Positions 33,295 through 46,357 of a DNA stretch of 64,000 nt are shown here, one piece after another; the stretch's first letter is position 1; each line of letters begins with the position of its first letter. The stretch comes from Pseudorasbora parva (Eukaryota; Chordata; Actinopteri; Cypriniformes; Gobionidae), in NCBI RefSeq assembly GCF_024679245.1, contig NC_090195.1:9811993-9875992 (forward strand), in the 5' to 3' direction. A model generated the notes under the pieces. The model was given only the letters and a program-made list of their open reading frames with translations. It did no database searches and was not told where the DNA came from. The translations under genes and the position numbers were made by a program.

Positions 33295-33969
33295 CTGCAT
33301 CAACATGAAATATCAAATTAGAATCATTTGGGATGTTTTCAGAAAAGCCTCGTCTCATGCACACATTACTCAGCATGTTAAATTGCTGACCTCATTCTTA
33401 TGTTTCCAGGTCCTCTTGTGGAGGATATGAGTTGAGTTTGTTAACAAGGAATGTGAGGCAGGGTGCTCTACACTTCAGAATTATGAAAGATTCACAAATC
33501 AAACCATGTCCTTTGGGCTGGGAGTTACCCAATGTTTTACTCTAGCCATGAAGACTTTGCAATTTTCATTTTGTGAAGTGATTTTGTGGTTATACTCAGA
33601 ATCCTCATAGACTAGAAGTTATATCGATAATTTGAATTAATCATTATAGATGGAATCTCCATATGAGGTTGAATTTCCACAACAAAGAAGGGCCTTGTTA
33701 GTTTTAGAATAAGATGAGGCTGAATTATAAACAAGTAAGAATACCCTTCCATGCCAAACCCTAACTACAGCTAATTGCTATAGCGACGTCATTTATTACT
33801 CAACTTAGCAGTGTATAAAGCTTCAAGGTGACCGCAATGTTCATGCATGCGGAGAACATACTATTTTGGCTCTTGAGCCCCACTAATAAGAGATTTGCTG
33901 AGCAGTCTAGCTGTATATTCTTTTGATCTGTGTTTCATGCACCTCGCCCGCCCAATGCATAGGCCCTAC

Positions 33970-34092
33970 CAGGCAGCATTATCCCAGCTAGCAATTATGT
34001 CGGTGATGCTGTGCCCCACCCCGCAGAGCAGCATTGACCACATGGCCATGAACACGTTCACCATTACCACTAAAGCGGTCTCCTCCTTCACC
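33970..34092 (-). CDS. Unidentified exon-like frame with a hydrophobic helix
   Basis: An acceptor (AAGTGAACCAG) and donor (GCCTG|GTAGGG) enclose a frame reading E-E-T-A-L-V-V-M-V-N-V-F-M-A-M-W-S-M-L-L, then C-G-V-G-H-S. It would form one membrane segment. Its end phase does not join directly to frame A, so a further exon would be needed, or the two are unrelated. Confidence 0.25.
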
Positions 34093-34218
34093 CTGGTTCA
34101 CTTTGATGTTGCACACAAAATGCATTTCTTTTTTTCTACCTGAAAATGTCTTCATTGCTGAGTGGGCAGACAGTCTTGAAATTATTGATGTGTATACCAC
34201 CTGTCCCACATTTTGTCA

Positions 34219-34628
34219 CACTGTAAGACATTTTTTGTTGGTTTAACTTAAAAAGTAAGTAACCTGGTTGCCTTAAAATGTTGAGTTTATTGAAATTAAA
34301 AATTTGAGTTGATACAATGAAGGAAATTTGTTTAATAAATAGAAACTCAAAATATTATTGTATCTGAACCGATAAAAAATTTGCTAAATCATGAAAATAG
34401 CACAATTTGGTTTCATCACAGTTTATACAGTACATCACAGTTTCACTGCGTCATCAGAAATAAAACACACACAGTTATATCAATATGCTCACAAAATCTT
34501 TTAATAATATTTTAATAAAGGTTGTCGAATCTCAAAGAAATTTCATTGTATTAACTCAAAATTTTAATTTCAATGAACTCAATTTTAAGGCAACCAGGTA
34601 ACTTTTTTTCTAAATATTTTTTACAGTG
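34219..34628. mobile_element. Palindromic MITE with CACTGTAA ends
   Basis: CACTGTAAGACATTTTTTG at the left and TATTTTTTACAGTG at the right are inverted. The arms AAGTAACCTGGTTGCCTTAA and TTAAGGCAACCAGGTAACTT match almost perfectly. Confidence 0.85.
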
Positions 34629-35012
34629 CATGACAAATCATTGACATATATGTAAATGGAGCAAAGGAACCAGTGTGGACCACATCAAATGAGATTTCCA
34701 GGTGAAGATACCAGTTAGGACTTCCAAATGTCCTTCAAAATGTCCAGCAAAGCTTGATCAAAAAAAAAGATAAAATGCTCTGAATTTGGTAAAATGCATT
34801 TAGTCTGTGCAGGGCTGAAGTTAGGGCATCCGGGGCCCCCATGTGGGTTGTTTCTGTGGGTCACCTTATTGATGTGGGCACCTAAACAGGATTGAGAATG
34901 GTGTGAGATGTAACCAATTATGGCAATGCACATCATAGACACCTTTCTAGACACATTCAACTTTCCATTTTGGAAATGTTCATCGTAGCATGAAATACTG
35001 GATACTGGACAT

Positions 35013-35527
35013 TTAAAGGGTTAGTTCACCCCAAAATTAGAATTCTGTCATTAATTACTTACTCTAATGCCGTTCGACACCCGTAAGAGCTCCGTTCATC
35101 TTCGGGACACAAATTAAGATATTTTTGTTGAAATCCAATGGCTCAGACAGGCCTTCACTGAGACCATCGTGAATCTATACGCTGATTCATAACCATTCTA
35201 AACTTTGTTTTGAATTCGACCCATCACTATATAAGTCGTTATTTCGTTTTTTTGCACACAAAAACTATTCTTGTCGCTTCATGAAATTATTGTAGAATCA
35301 CTGTAGTGAGATGGACTTTGTAATGACGTCTTTAGTGCCTTTTATGGGTCTTGAGAGAGGAAATAACATTGGTGTCAATGAAAGCCTGTCTAAGCCATTG
35401 GATTTCAACAAAAATATCTTAATTTGTGTCCCGAAGATGAACGGAGGTCTTACAGGTGTTGAACAACATTCAAGTCGACAAGTAATTAATGACACAATTT
35501 TCATTTTTAGATGAACTAACCCTTTAA
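35013..35527. mobile_element. Palindromic TTAA MITE (GGGTTAGTTCACCC family)
   Basis: Left TTAAAGGGTTAGTTCACCCC, right TTTTTAGATGAACTAACCCTTTAA (given here in part). It shares the TGGGTCTTGAGAGAGGAAAT interior with 2057-3373 and 47906-48650. Confidence 0.9.
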
Positions 35528-35544
35528 GACCACAGTATTTAGCC

Positions 35545-36005
35545 TTAGTCACTGGTGCACCTCTTGAGGCCAGGTGATGTTTACCTGCACAGCTCTTACG
35601 TAGCTGACCTCTGTTACACTCACCATAATGTAACCCCTCCGGTTCTTTGCACCGCTTTGAGCAGGATTCTGACCACCGTTTCCCTCATGGGAGGTGGGCA
35701 CCCTAAGAAGGTCTCTTCCTCAGTCTCTAGGGTCAGCAGCGCGCCTCTTGAGGCCAACGGAGTGAAATTTACCTGCACAGCTCTTAACTAGCTGGCCTCC
35801 GTTACACTCTACCCCTAAACCTCATTCCCATCCAGGTCACAGCACCAAATGTAACCCATCCGGTTCTACTCGCACCACTCCTATGGGATTCTAACCATTG
35901 TTTCCCTCATGAGAAGTGTGCACCCTAACAAGGACGCTAAAGATCTGTCGTCAGTGCGCCTCTTGCCACTAGCTGACTAGTCAGACACTGGCCTCCGTTA
36001 CACTA
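35545..36005 (-). repeat. Tandem repeat units with tRNA-like B box
   Basis: Two to three diverged units of about 170-190 bp each carry TGTAACCC.TCCGGTTCT and GTTTCCCTCATGAGAAG-like blocks. On the minus strand they read CTCATGAGGGAAAC then GGTTAGAATCCC, close to a tRNA anticodon arm plus B box. GTGTAACGGAGGCCAG borders the units. Confidence 0.55.
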
Positions 36006-36009
36006 GTTT

Positions 36010-37307
36010 AGTTTGGCATTCAGTGCCATGCAACAGCATCCTGAAAGTAAAAGGATCAAGATGGCAGGCAGTGAACAGATATTTCAGGTAACCTTGGCCA
36101 TTAGCATTTAGCTGAACTCTAGCTATGTTGCTAGTTCTACCTAGCTTGGGTTTCACACTACATGCATGCTTTTTTTGTGGCTTACAGGTTTTATTTTGCT
36201 GCAGTTAAAATATATAACCACCATAAATGTATATACTGCACTGAGGAACAGCCCTAAGGGATTTTGAAGCATCTGCACAGTGTAGGCTTTTACACTTGAC
36301 ACTAACAAGCATAGACATGCTAGTGGTTCAAGTCTTTTGCAAAATGAGGGTCTGCCTCCTCACCTTTTAAACTGACATACTTGTTGAAAAATCCCTTTAG
36401 TGATGAAAATGTCAGAAAGTTATGTTTTAAGGGCTACTCCCCCCTGTATTTGAAGCTGCTGGAACGTTGTGATTACTTCAATAGAGACATTTTCTTCCAC
36501 GAGGGGTGTGTCTAGATATTATCTTTTCCTTTTTTGCTTTTTACTCTCCAAACCACTCATTACCATTACAGAAAAGTGGAAATGTTAAGGGTCGTGACTG
36601 TCTGCATATTACATGGCTTCATTCTTCAGTATAGAATTGTGCAAATACTTTTGTTTTCCTTTAAAGCTGTGCTGTCTATGATCATTTTAGAGCTTCAAAG
36701 AAGATATTAATCATAAAAATAAAAACAAATGTTTTTAGAACTCAAAATGATCTGACATCCCCATGGACACTGATTATTGATTACATCATCCAGCATAAAT
36801 ATGTATCTACCTACAGAAGTGTGCATTTAGAGTCTGCCTTGGAATTAAGCCAAACTGTAGCCCCTGTGCATCAGATATTATGCTTATTATGTTATATTTT
36901 TAGTTGTTAATTGATGTTGGTAAGTGGCCTGAGACAAATCTCTCAAAGTTTAGACAATATTTTTATTATTGTTCATTATTATTCATGTTTTCTGTCATAT
37001 TTAAGTCCCTATTTTGTCCCTAATTGTATAAAGTAAGTTTAATGTTTTCTGTATATAGACACTGAAATATGAATATGAAAATAATGTCATATAGGAAATA
37101 TAATTGCCATGAATATATAATGATTTTGCTTATGTAGTGCTTTTTCTGAAGAAATGCTGGCCCAATGCAATAGGGTGTTTAGGTGGTCTCAGGTATATAT
37201 GCATATATGCTATATGATTACTAGGTCATGTCTAGGTGGTTGCTAGGATGTTATGAATGGTTGCGAGATGCTATATACTGGTTTAGTTAAAAACAAAAAC
37301 AAAACAA
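36010..37307. other. Unassigned intergenic
   Basis: Nothing firm seen on either strand. Confidence 0.35.
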
Positions 37308-37510
37308 AAAACAGTTACACTTTATTTTAAGCAGTCATTATTACAGTGTAATTATATAGTAGGCTAATATTTATTAACAACATGTACTTACTATTGGGTT
37401 AGGGTAGGGTTTGGTTATGGGTTAGTTGCATAATTATGCATAATTTACTGTTATTACAATGGCAAGTACATGTAACATATGTAACAAGGACACTGTAAAG
37501 TAAAGTTACC
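37308..37510. mobile_element. Small element with GTTACACTTTATTTT-type ends
   Basis: CAGTTACACTTTATTTTAAG at the left and GACACTGTAAAGTAAAGTTAC at the right (partly decayed) flank GGTTAGGGTAGGGTTTGG. Related fragments appear at 10445-10615 and 52685-52790. Confidence 0.6.
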
Positions 37511-38536
37511 AAAACAACTGTTTATGATAATCATTTGCGCCAAATTTATAAAACAATTAATTGAAAAAAGTGGCAATATTTTCTTTAAAAAAAAAAAAAA
37601 AATTGTGTCCATATAAGAAATACAGTACAGGTTTGGTGACAAGATGGATATCCATATAATAAGATATCCCTTTGATAATAACCTTACAGTTATGTTACTA
37701 GTTTATGGTGTCTGCGTATGGTTGCAATTGTCCACTAGTCTCTAGATATCTCCTTAAATATAAGTGGGGTTAATCAATATTAATAGACCATTTGTTACTA
37801 ATATTAATGCTAATTCATTTGCATAGTTTTTGAAATTGGCACAAACCAAAGCCTGCTTATTTTACACTGCATCTGCAGGAACTATAATCTCAGTGGTTAA
37901 ATGTCTGACTGTGTTTGGTGTACTAAATCAAGGAGTCGGCTGGGGCTGGAAGTGGCCTGCAGCGGGTGGGGCATGACTGGGATGGGGCAGAGATCAGGCT
38001 GCTGGGAGAGGAAGAGAGGGGAGGGGGGCAGTGCAGGTCTCAACAGAGCCAATGCAGTTAGACTAAGAGCACGGGACTTAGATTGCCATGGGTCACAGCG
38101 CTTAGATCATTAACGCCAAAGTCCCTTTATGGCAAGTCGGCTCTTTTAAACTGACAGGCAGGACTTCCATTACTACAGCCAGAATCATTTTTTGGCTTAA
38201 ATTTTACTAGTTGTCTGCTTCCTAGTGTCTCTGCTCAATAATGAACCATCAAATGTTTTAATGCTAGCTTTGCAATCGAATTTTCTCTGGATAAGCATTT
38301 GTAATTAAGCAATGCTTAGCGTGCAATCGTGGAAACGGTTCTAGAGAGGTATAGTAATTTAAGGGACAGTGATTGCAGCCACCCAGTGATCAGCATGTGA
38401 CATTTGGTTTTATTTTAGTGACTCTAAGAGGAAAGATATCATTACACTGTTGTCTTCACTTCCGTCACCCTGAATGGAGGACATCTTATTATGCATTTAT
38501 ATACCTTTTATATATGCAGTTAGTGAAGGTTTTTGT

Positions 38537-38800
38537 GTGTGTGCCCTTGTTTATATTACATTGTGGGGACCTATGTGGGGCCAGCGGCCATCAGCCAGCG
38601 GTACCCACTTTTCAAAAGGCTTATAAATCATACAGGATGAGTTTTTTTGAGAATGTAAAAATGCAGAATGTTTCCCGAGATAGGTAGGTTTAGGGGCAGG
38701 GTCAGTGTATGGGGGATAGAATGTACAATTTGTATGATATAAAAACCATTACGTCTATTGAGAGTCCCCACAAAGATAGTGAACCAGACGTGTGTGCGTG
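38537..38800 (-). repeat. Dispersed repeat with GGGGAC borders, minus copy
   Basis: TTGTGGGGACCTATGTGGGG at one side and GAGAGTCCCCACAAAGATAG at the other, next to a short GT run. The interior is the inverse of 60461-60725. Confidence 0.7.
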
Positions 38801-38869
38801 TGCGTGTGTGTTTGTCTGCTACCACAGATTTAACCTTTGTATCAACAACCCTTAAAAAATAAAGGTGCC

Positions 38870-39095
38870 AGGAAGAAACCAAAACTATACATCCCGGCGA
38901 TGCCAAAGAAGAACCATTTTTGGTTTCCTGAAAAAATATTTTGTGAAAGGTTCTTTAAAAAAAAACTTTTTTCTAAGCATTTTATAGTCTAAAGAACCTT
39001 TCTGCACTACAAAGAACCTTTTGTGCAATAAAAAGATTCTTTGCATATCAAAGGTTCTTCACGGAACCGTACACCCTGCCAAAGAACCAAAGGCT
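38870..39095. repeat. AAAGAACC-rich dispersed repeat
   Basis: Repeated GAACC / GGTTC blocks (AAAGAACCTTTCTGCACTAC, CAAAGGTTCTTCACGGAACC). Shorter relatives lie at 50898-50926 and 55690-55790. Confidence 0.6.
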
Positions 39096-39964
39096 TCCAA
39101 ATTTACCAGCTCTAATCTTCAGACGTGGTTCTGCCCTTTCCATCATCATTTTTCATAATTTATTCAAAAACTAACAATTTGCAATACGTTTTTTTGGGGG
39201 GCTGTGTAGAGAATTGGCTTTATGGTTCTCTATACATTTTTTTATATTTCATTCAAGTCGGCAGCTTTACATTGATAAACAGATAATTAATGATAAATGA
39301 TGCAAACAGAATTCAGTTATGCTGTAAAGCAGCTTTTTTCAGTTGAAGTCAGCTCAGTGTTAAATCAGTGTTGATTTTAGGTTCTTCAGATAGGCCTAAG
39401 CATATTTGTTTCTGGGTTCTAAGAACAAGAGTATAAATGGTTCTTGGGGGTACTAGAAAAGGTTCTGCTATGGCATTGTGCTATAAAACCTGCTGAAAAT
39501 CTGCTGTCTACACTTGTTTTCTGTTCTTTAAATTGGTCTAGATGGCCTGACTAGCTGGAAAGTATATACCCGAAACTCTTTTAAAACCTCTAAAAACCTT
39601 TAAAAACTTGCAAACTATCTAAGGCTGTTGAGAACATGGCAAAACACTACTTAATGATGTCAAGAGTTTTCAGTTGTTGCATATTATGTAAGTGTCAGAT
39701 GTTTCTCCTAAAGTTGCTTAAAGGGGTACTTCAGAGCTGGGAAGATGAATCTGTATTTAAACTAAGTCATTAATGTAGTAGAAATGTGGAAAAAAAATAT
39801 TTGGTGCTTTCTAGACTGAGAAAAGACAGAAAATTAATTTTTGTCTCAAGGGGATGAAAGACAACAATTCCCAGAATGCTTTGCTGCCCTACGATGCCAT
39901 TCCTATAGCCACCACTACTAGATTACTGTGACTGGATCACTTTCACTTTCCCACTGCCACCGCG

Positions 39965-41041
39965 CAGGGCCGGCTCTAGCTCTCTGGTTGCCCTAGGCGA
40001 GATGGAGTTTTGCGCCCCCACCCCACCCCACTCACTTTTATCGTCTCTATTCTAATTCAGCACGTCTGTTTTCCTAGGACTACCCCTAACCGAGAAGCAC
40101 TTATTATTAAACACGTTCGACGCTTTATTTCCACTTTTCAAACATTTTCTCACTTTTTATTGAAAATAAATGCCTTTCTGATCTGATATGTGATGGGAAA
40201 AGGGAATAGAGCGAGTGTGGCAAAAGGCGGAATCGAACCTCTGATCGATCTGCATCAAATCTTTATGCATGCCCATGCGTCTTACCACTACACTACAGCC
40301 ACTGTAAAGAATTTAGTGAACACAGCATATTTGTGTTTAATGTAAATAATATGGTATCTATCGTTAGGCTGCTCCAGTAAAAAAAAAAAAAAAAAAACGA
40401 GAGGCCGTATTTATTTCCTTCCGACGCCCGTAGAGAGCGTTATTCATATTCATAACGAACTGGACTTTTGATATTTAAATGACATCCATGTAGGTTATTG
40501 TAGATTATTGTCAGTGAAGTTATGTTTGCAATACGTATAGTAATTATGTAGAAAACTAGCAAGTGATAGCTTGGTGACAATATTAATAATATTTATAAAA
40601 TAAATATAAGTTGATAAGATTGATACTAAGTAATTTTATTTAGTTTGACAACTTATTGGCTGAGATAAGAAGACTAACCTCTATACTGGGCTTTCTTTCG
40701 ATTTTTCTTCCTTTCTCTTTTTCCGTCCCTGTGCACCCGCGGGTTTAGGCGCCTCATTTTTGATGAACGCGCAAGATGAGCACTTGCCTGACTTAACGCC
40801 TGAATTAATAATCAATTATCACCATCAATTCAATCCAATAATCAGGTTGATAAGTAATTAAACGTGTGGCTGAGGGGGCGCCCTATGATGATCATGTTTC
40901 ATGAACATTATGTTGTATTTTGCTTGTTCCGATTATATGCTTAATGGGAAGTAATGGGCGGCACTAGAGCGCGCTCGCGCCCCTAACACAATTGTCGCCC
41001 TAGGCGACCGCCTAGCTCGCCTATAGCAAACCCCGGCCCTG
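39965..41041. mobile_element. hAT-type element with CAGGGCCGG ends
   Basis: CAGGGCCGGCTCTAGCTCTC at the left and GCAAACCCCGGCCCTG at the right. Flanking 8-mers CCACCGCG (39957-39964) and CCACCGTT (41042-41049) look like a diverged target duplication. GCCCTAGGCGA occurs in both subterminal regions. The interior carries a tRNA-derived SINE-like copy. Confidence 0.82.
40080..40303 (-). mobile_element. tRNA-derived SINE-like copy
   Basis: On the minus strand GGCTGTAGTGTAGTGGTAAG (A box) and GAGGTTCGATTCCGCC (perfect B box) are followed by CTTTTGCCACACTC. The tail is shared with 11510-11650 (AGAAAGGCATTTATTTTCAA; GCTTCTCGGTTAG). Confidence 0.65.
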
Positions 41042-42733
41042 CCACCGTTCATTTTCATAAAATCAGTTTAGTTAGAGAACAGATATTACAATGTACTACA
41101 AGTGTCTGTTTAATATGTGATTTAGCCGCTGAGGGAAAGTCACACAGCATAGACGCTGCAGGAGACAAATTACATACATTCGTGATGAGCTGAATGAGCT
41201 CGTGATGAGAGCTGAGGTAAACGCGACTGCACTCGCGGCAGATTCACAGCGCGTGTTCGGTCTGGTGCGTTTTCAGTTCATGGCTTTGGAAGATTAACTT
41301 TCATAGGAATTAATTTGAGAAGTTGAAACACTTACTTTGCTCCGCCGGCCGCACCGTTTCCATGAATGCTTGAGGCTGCAGCTGCGAGCTGAGTGCTGTG
41401 AGTGTGATCTCCCATCCCCCACGCGCGAGTAGAAGACATGCGGAAATGGCTCCCTCTGCTGGCTGTAGTATTTAGCCTCTGGCCAAAAATGTGTCTCCTC
41501 AGATGACACAAATTGACGATATTTGCAAATTGACGATATGAACTCCAGGGTTTCTACTGATACAAAGCCATATGCTAATCGCTGAAGTAACCCTTTAAGA
41601 AATATTTAACAGAAACCTAGTGAAAAGATTGTTGACACTCAAAAGGGCAGGCTCATAAGGTGAAATTAGGGTTTAGAACCCATTTTTCTTTTCTTTTTTT
41701 AAGAATCTGATGAAAAATAGTTAAGTGAGATCTCTGACTTTTAACCACAGACTTTGGTGTTTTGGCCCATCTGAGCAGAGTTTGAGATACTGTTGAGATC
41801 TCTTCTGAAACTTTAGAAAAGATACATATGAACATTTTTTTCTTGGGAAAAAAAACATCTGAGAAGCAGGAGATTTGCTCTTTGCTGAACCAACTGAGAC
41901 ACTATAGAGATCACGTTTTTCTTGGAATCACTAACAAGCAACTGCTCAGTAACATCAGCAAGTCAGAATCCATGTGCATCACTGCCTCGGTATCTGAGGC
42001 CGGGCAAACATCTCCTGGTGTGTCGGAGTGCTTTGTTGAATCAGTCTGGAGCTCCTGATGTGTTTGATCAGATGTTTCCTGTATCAGTGAGCTGTTGTTT
42101 TACACTCCAGATGCTGCCAAAATGTTCAGTCAGGCTGAGGTTATCAAGCATGGAAATATAATTAGCTGTTGGAGTCGTCAGATGAATTCAGAGTTGTTGT
42201 GTTATGCATAGGGAGAAGGGTGACAGACCACACCTATGTGTTTTTAACAGTGTTAAAGAATGAAGTTTAACAGTAATGCTGCAGACATAGAGAAGGTGTT
42301 TCTCTAAAATTGATTAAATACCACAGTATACATAAATGGGAATTAAAAAGTCTTCTGACAATGAGCTTTATGAGTCAGTCTCCCACATCATTTGACTTCT
42401 TAATCAATGAGCTGTAATTATATTAAGCAAAATTTTAACCGACTTCATGCAGCGTTCTTTTTAGATAATTAGGTTATTGCATTTGACAACCTCGGAGAGC
42501 ATGAAATAATTGGCACGGCCATGGCAACTAAACATCATGCCCAGTGGCAGAGTTTGACTTTTTGGGTATGTGGCTGCTGCGAAAGGACTGGGTTAGAAGC
42601 AATCTCCAGAAAGCGGATATAAAAAAGAAAATAAAGATAAATTAATTCATCAACACATCATTAGCTAAAGTATTTTTCCTCTAAATAATATCACAATATA
42701 TTCTCAGGCTTGTTTTGGTTTATTTGGTTTAGG

Positions 42734-43442
42734 TTTGTCTGTCTGTCTGTCGTTCTAGTGTTTAACCATTCTGTCTGTCTGTCTGTCGTTCCAGTGTCTG
42801 TCTGTCGTTCCAGTGTCTGTCTGTCTGTCGTTCCAGTGTCTGTCTGTCGTTCCAGTGTCTGTCTGTCTGTCGTTCCAGTGTCTGTCTGTCTTTCGTTCCA
42901 TTGTTTGACCAGTATGTCTGTCTCTCTGTCTGTCTGTCTCAGTGTTCGACTAGTCTGACTACCTGCCTGTCTGTCTGTCTGTCTGTCAATAGTTCCGGTG
43001 TTTGACCAGTCAGTCTGTCTGTCTGTCTGTCTGTCTGTCTCAGTGTTCGACTAGTCTGACTACCTGCCTGTCTGTCTGTCTGTCTGTCAATAGTTCCGGT
43101 GTTTGACCAGTCAGTCTGTCTGTCTGTCTGTCTGTCTCAGTGTTCGACTAGTCTGACTACCTGCCTGTCTGTCTGTCTGTCTGTCAATAGTTCCGGTGTT
43201 TGACCAGTCTGTCTGTCTGTCTCAGTGTTCAACTAGTCTGACTACCTGCCTGTCTGTCTGTCTGTCTGTCTGTCTGTCAATAGTTCCGGTGTTTGACCAG
43301 TCTGTCTGTCTGTCTCAGTGTTCAACTAGTCTGACTACCTGCCTGCCTGTCTCTCTGTCTGTCAATCGTTCCAGTGTTCGACCAGTCTGTCTGGCTCAGT
43401 GTTCAACCTGTCTGTCTGTCTGTCTGTCTGTCATTCTAGTGT
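42734..43442. repeat. (CTGT)n array with higher-order units
   Basis: CTGT runs alternate with CAGTGTTCGACTAGTCTGAC and CAATAGTTCCGGTGTTTGAC. CAAT(A/C)GTTCC recurs at 42987, 43088, 43185, 43278 and 43363, so the higher unit is about 85-101 bp and shortens to the right. Confidence 0.93.
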
Positions 43443-43448
43443 TTAAAC

Positions 43449-43598
<150 letters not shown>

Positions 43599-43599
43599 G

Positions 43600-45177
43600 G
43601 TAATGTATTAAACATAAAGTAGGAGAGGTTCTGTATGTCTTGGCTCAGGGGAGTGTATATGTGTATATGAGGCTGGAGAGGGATGTATTGTTTACATTGA
43701 GCTGTGAGAGAGTGCTGAAACATACTGAAAATATAATCCGCACATATGCAGTAATTGTAATCCTTGATCTTTAGTATTTTGTGATAACAAAATGATGTTG
43801 ATAAATGTCCAGGTCTGGATAATCCTGTATTGTGGAACTTAAATATATTTTAAAATAGACTTATAAGCATGTTGACAGAAGATTATGAGTCTTAAATTTT
43901 GTCTATTCCCACAAATGTGTATGGTCATGACAAGAGTGTATAATACCCTGTAGAGTGTTTTGTTAAAGAAACTATTTAAAACAATGTTTGGGTTTTAGGT
44001 TTGGTTAGACTACTTGTGAAGACTTCCCAAGAAATGTAAATGCATTTCCACTACCCTGAGCCAGATGGGTAGACAATGTGTGGTCCCCCTAAATGTTTAC
44101 TGAGGAAGTTCTTTAAATAAGCGATTTGAGACAGGCACACTTTTATCTGTTTGGATAAATAAAACATAAAGTTTGCATGAGCACTAAAGAGACTTCTTCC
44201 TTTGTATGTTTGAATTATACACTTGTTAAACTTTATGGGATATATTTCTAAAATGTGTGAGTAAGCGGTGGTGAGAGTGACAGCAGGGAAAAGATGAGGG
44301 TGATGAACTGTGGCCTTATTAAAATCAGTAATGGAAGAGTAAATCTGATCTTATATGAGGTCTTTTTTGACTAATTCTAGAGCATGATGCCAAGGCCCTG
44401 ACACCCTGATGCTGGCAGATCATATCGATGCCAAGATCGTATTTCCTGTTCCAAAAGGCCTGACGAATGGATCTTTCGTGGGCTTGTCCATTTCGGCTAC
44501 TTTCGGGGGTTGTGAAATACCCTCCTGCAGTGCCAGACCACCCATCTACTTTCCCTGGGACCTCATGTCCTAAGACACTGGGTGCTTCCTGCTCACCTCA
44601 CCCTTCCTGCGGTCCATGTGGGATCATTTGGTTTGACCTCCAACGATTGACTCACGGACCTTTTTGCAGGTTTTTTTTATTTCACTCACCATACCTCCTT
44701 GGTGCTCTTCAACAACCCTGGAGTGTTGCACAGCTAAAACCTGTTGCGGTTTCTCTTTGCTGAAACCAAACTGCTTTTTAAATATGTATCATAGCATATG
44801 TTCTTCATATGGTTTTAGAAGATTGATGTTGCATACCTGATCTAAAAGTCTGCCATAGTTGTGTGCCATTCAGGATTGAATTGGGAATGTCTTATGAATT
44901 TCAATTCAATCGCGATTTTCAAGCATCAGATAGAATGCAGAAATGCAGTGAAATTAAATTCATATTCATTAAATTGTACAGTATGACTTAACCATATTTA
45001 CATTATATATTTATTAAAATATTTGTATTTCATTATAATTAATCAAGTAACTTAGAAGTCAATGACTTGGCAAAACTCACATTTAAAAAAAAAAAAAGTT
45101 AAATTTAAAATTAAAAACTGGCAGATTTCAGTTTTGTACTCATCCATTTTAATTGCTCCTAAATTGAACATTTTAAA
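43600..45177. other. Unassigned intergenic
   Basis: No supported gene. The open frame at 44467-44763 (plus) has no motif I recognise. Confidence 0.35.
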
Positions 45178-45905
45178 GCTACACTGTGTGATATTTTCCC
45201 CCATCTAGTGGTGAAAAGGTATATGACCATCCAGAGAATATTAGTTTCTGTTCCTCTCAATTCCGATTTCGTTTTAACTCCTACGGTGGCCAATTTAGTC
45301 CAAGATTAGTCCAGTTCAACCTCGTCCATGAGTGTTCCTTCAAGTGATGAGGTTACTTTAGAAAACTATTATAATTTGCAGTTATTTAATTTGTCAGTTA
45401 ACATGTAGGTTATGACATCTATGTAAAATGAATAATAGTTTTACGTTTTTGTTATATATATTTTTACCATTTCATTGCTAATATCAGCTATCAGGATCCC
45501 AGACGAATGTAAGCTAATCTTAGTAAAGTAACAGTGCTATCGTTATTCTGTATATTGTACGACATCACTAAGGCAAAGTTTACATTGTAGGCTATATCAT
45601 TTTCTCTGTCAGGAAAGATCAGTTGATGTGACGGAGGTGTTAGGGAGAGGTAGAGGTACGCAAAAGGCGAAGCTTGAATTTATGGGTATGTCCCTCTTTG
45701 ACTAATGTACTTTCAAGATGGAGGGACAACATGGCGACCGGCATTTCAAACCCCTCACCCGTATGTATTTTTAATGGCATATTATAAACTTACGAGAATA
45801 CTTTATTACGTGAAAGAAGTAAATATACATTAATGAGCACATATATTTTTGAAAGAACTAAGTGTTTTTAGCTAAGAATAAACTAAAAAAGTTACACAGT
45901 GTAGC
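45178..45905. mobile_element. DNA element with GCTACACTGTGTGAT ends, short copy
   Basis: Left GCTACACTGTGTGATATTTT, right GTTACACAGTGTAGC, in TTAAA context. It lacks the exon-like insert of the copy at 4102-5340. Confidence 0.85.
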
Positions 45906-46205
45906 TTAAAGTTAATTCACACATTTAATTTTAAAGGGGTCAAGATCTGCCTTTTTTATTTATTTTGTATTATACTGTTGTCTGAGGTCAACTTATGATG
46001 TTTGAGTGGTTTTTACATTAAAAAACATCACAATGAATAAGTAATAGGTTATTTTCTACCCTGGTTTTGAGCCTAGCTCTTGAAATGCTCGGTTCCTGGG
46101 CGTACTGCATTAAAGATGCCCACTGCTATAATCCAGTGAGCTTCAGCTCCCCAGTTATAAAAACAAACCCTGTAACTGTTACATCTCCCACTTAACATTA
46201 ATCTT

Positions 46206-46296
<91 letters not shown>

Positions 46297-46301
46297 CGCA
46301 C

Positions 46302-46356
<55 letters not shown>
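46206..46356. repeat. (CA)n microsatellite
   Basis: About 75 CA units with three CG interruptions near 46288-46305. Confidence 0.97.

Positions 46357-46357
<1 letters not shown>

Larger units (their letters stand above)
39718..41598. mobile_element. TTAA-flanked element split by a hAT insertion
   Basis: Left TTAAAGGGGTACTTCAGAGC and right GCTGAAGTAACCCTTTAA are inverse ends with TTAA at both borders. About 800 bp remain once the inserted hAT element is removed. Confidence 0.72.
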
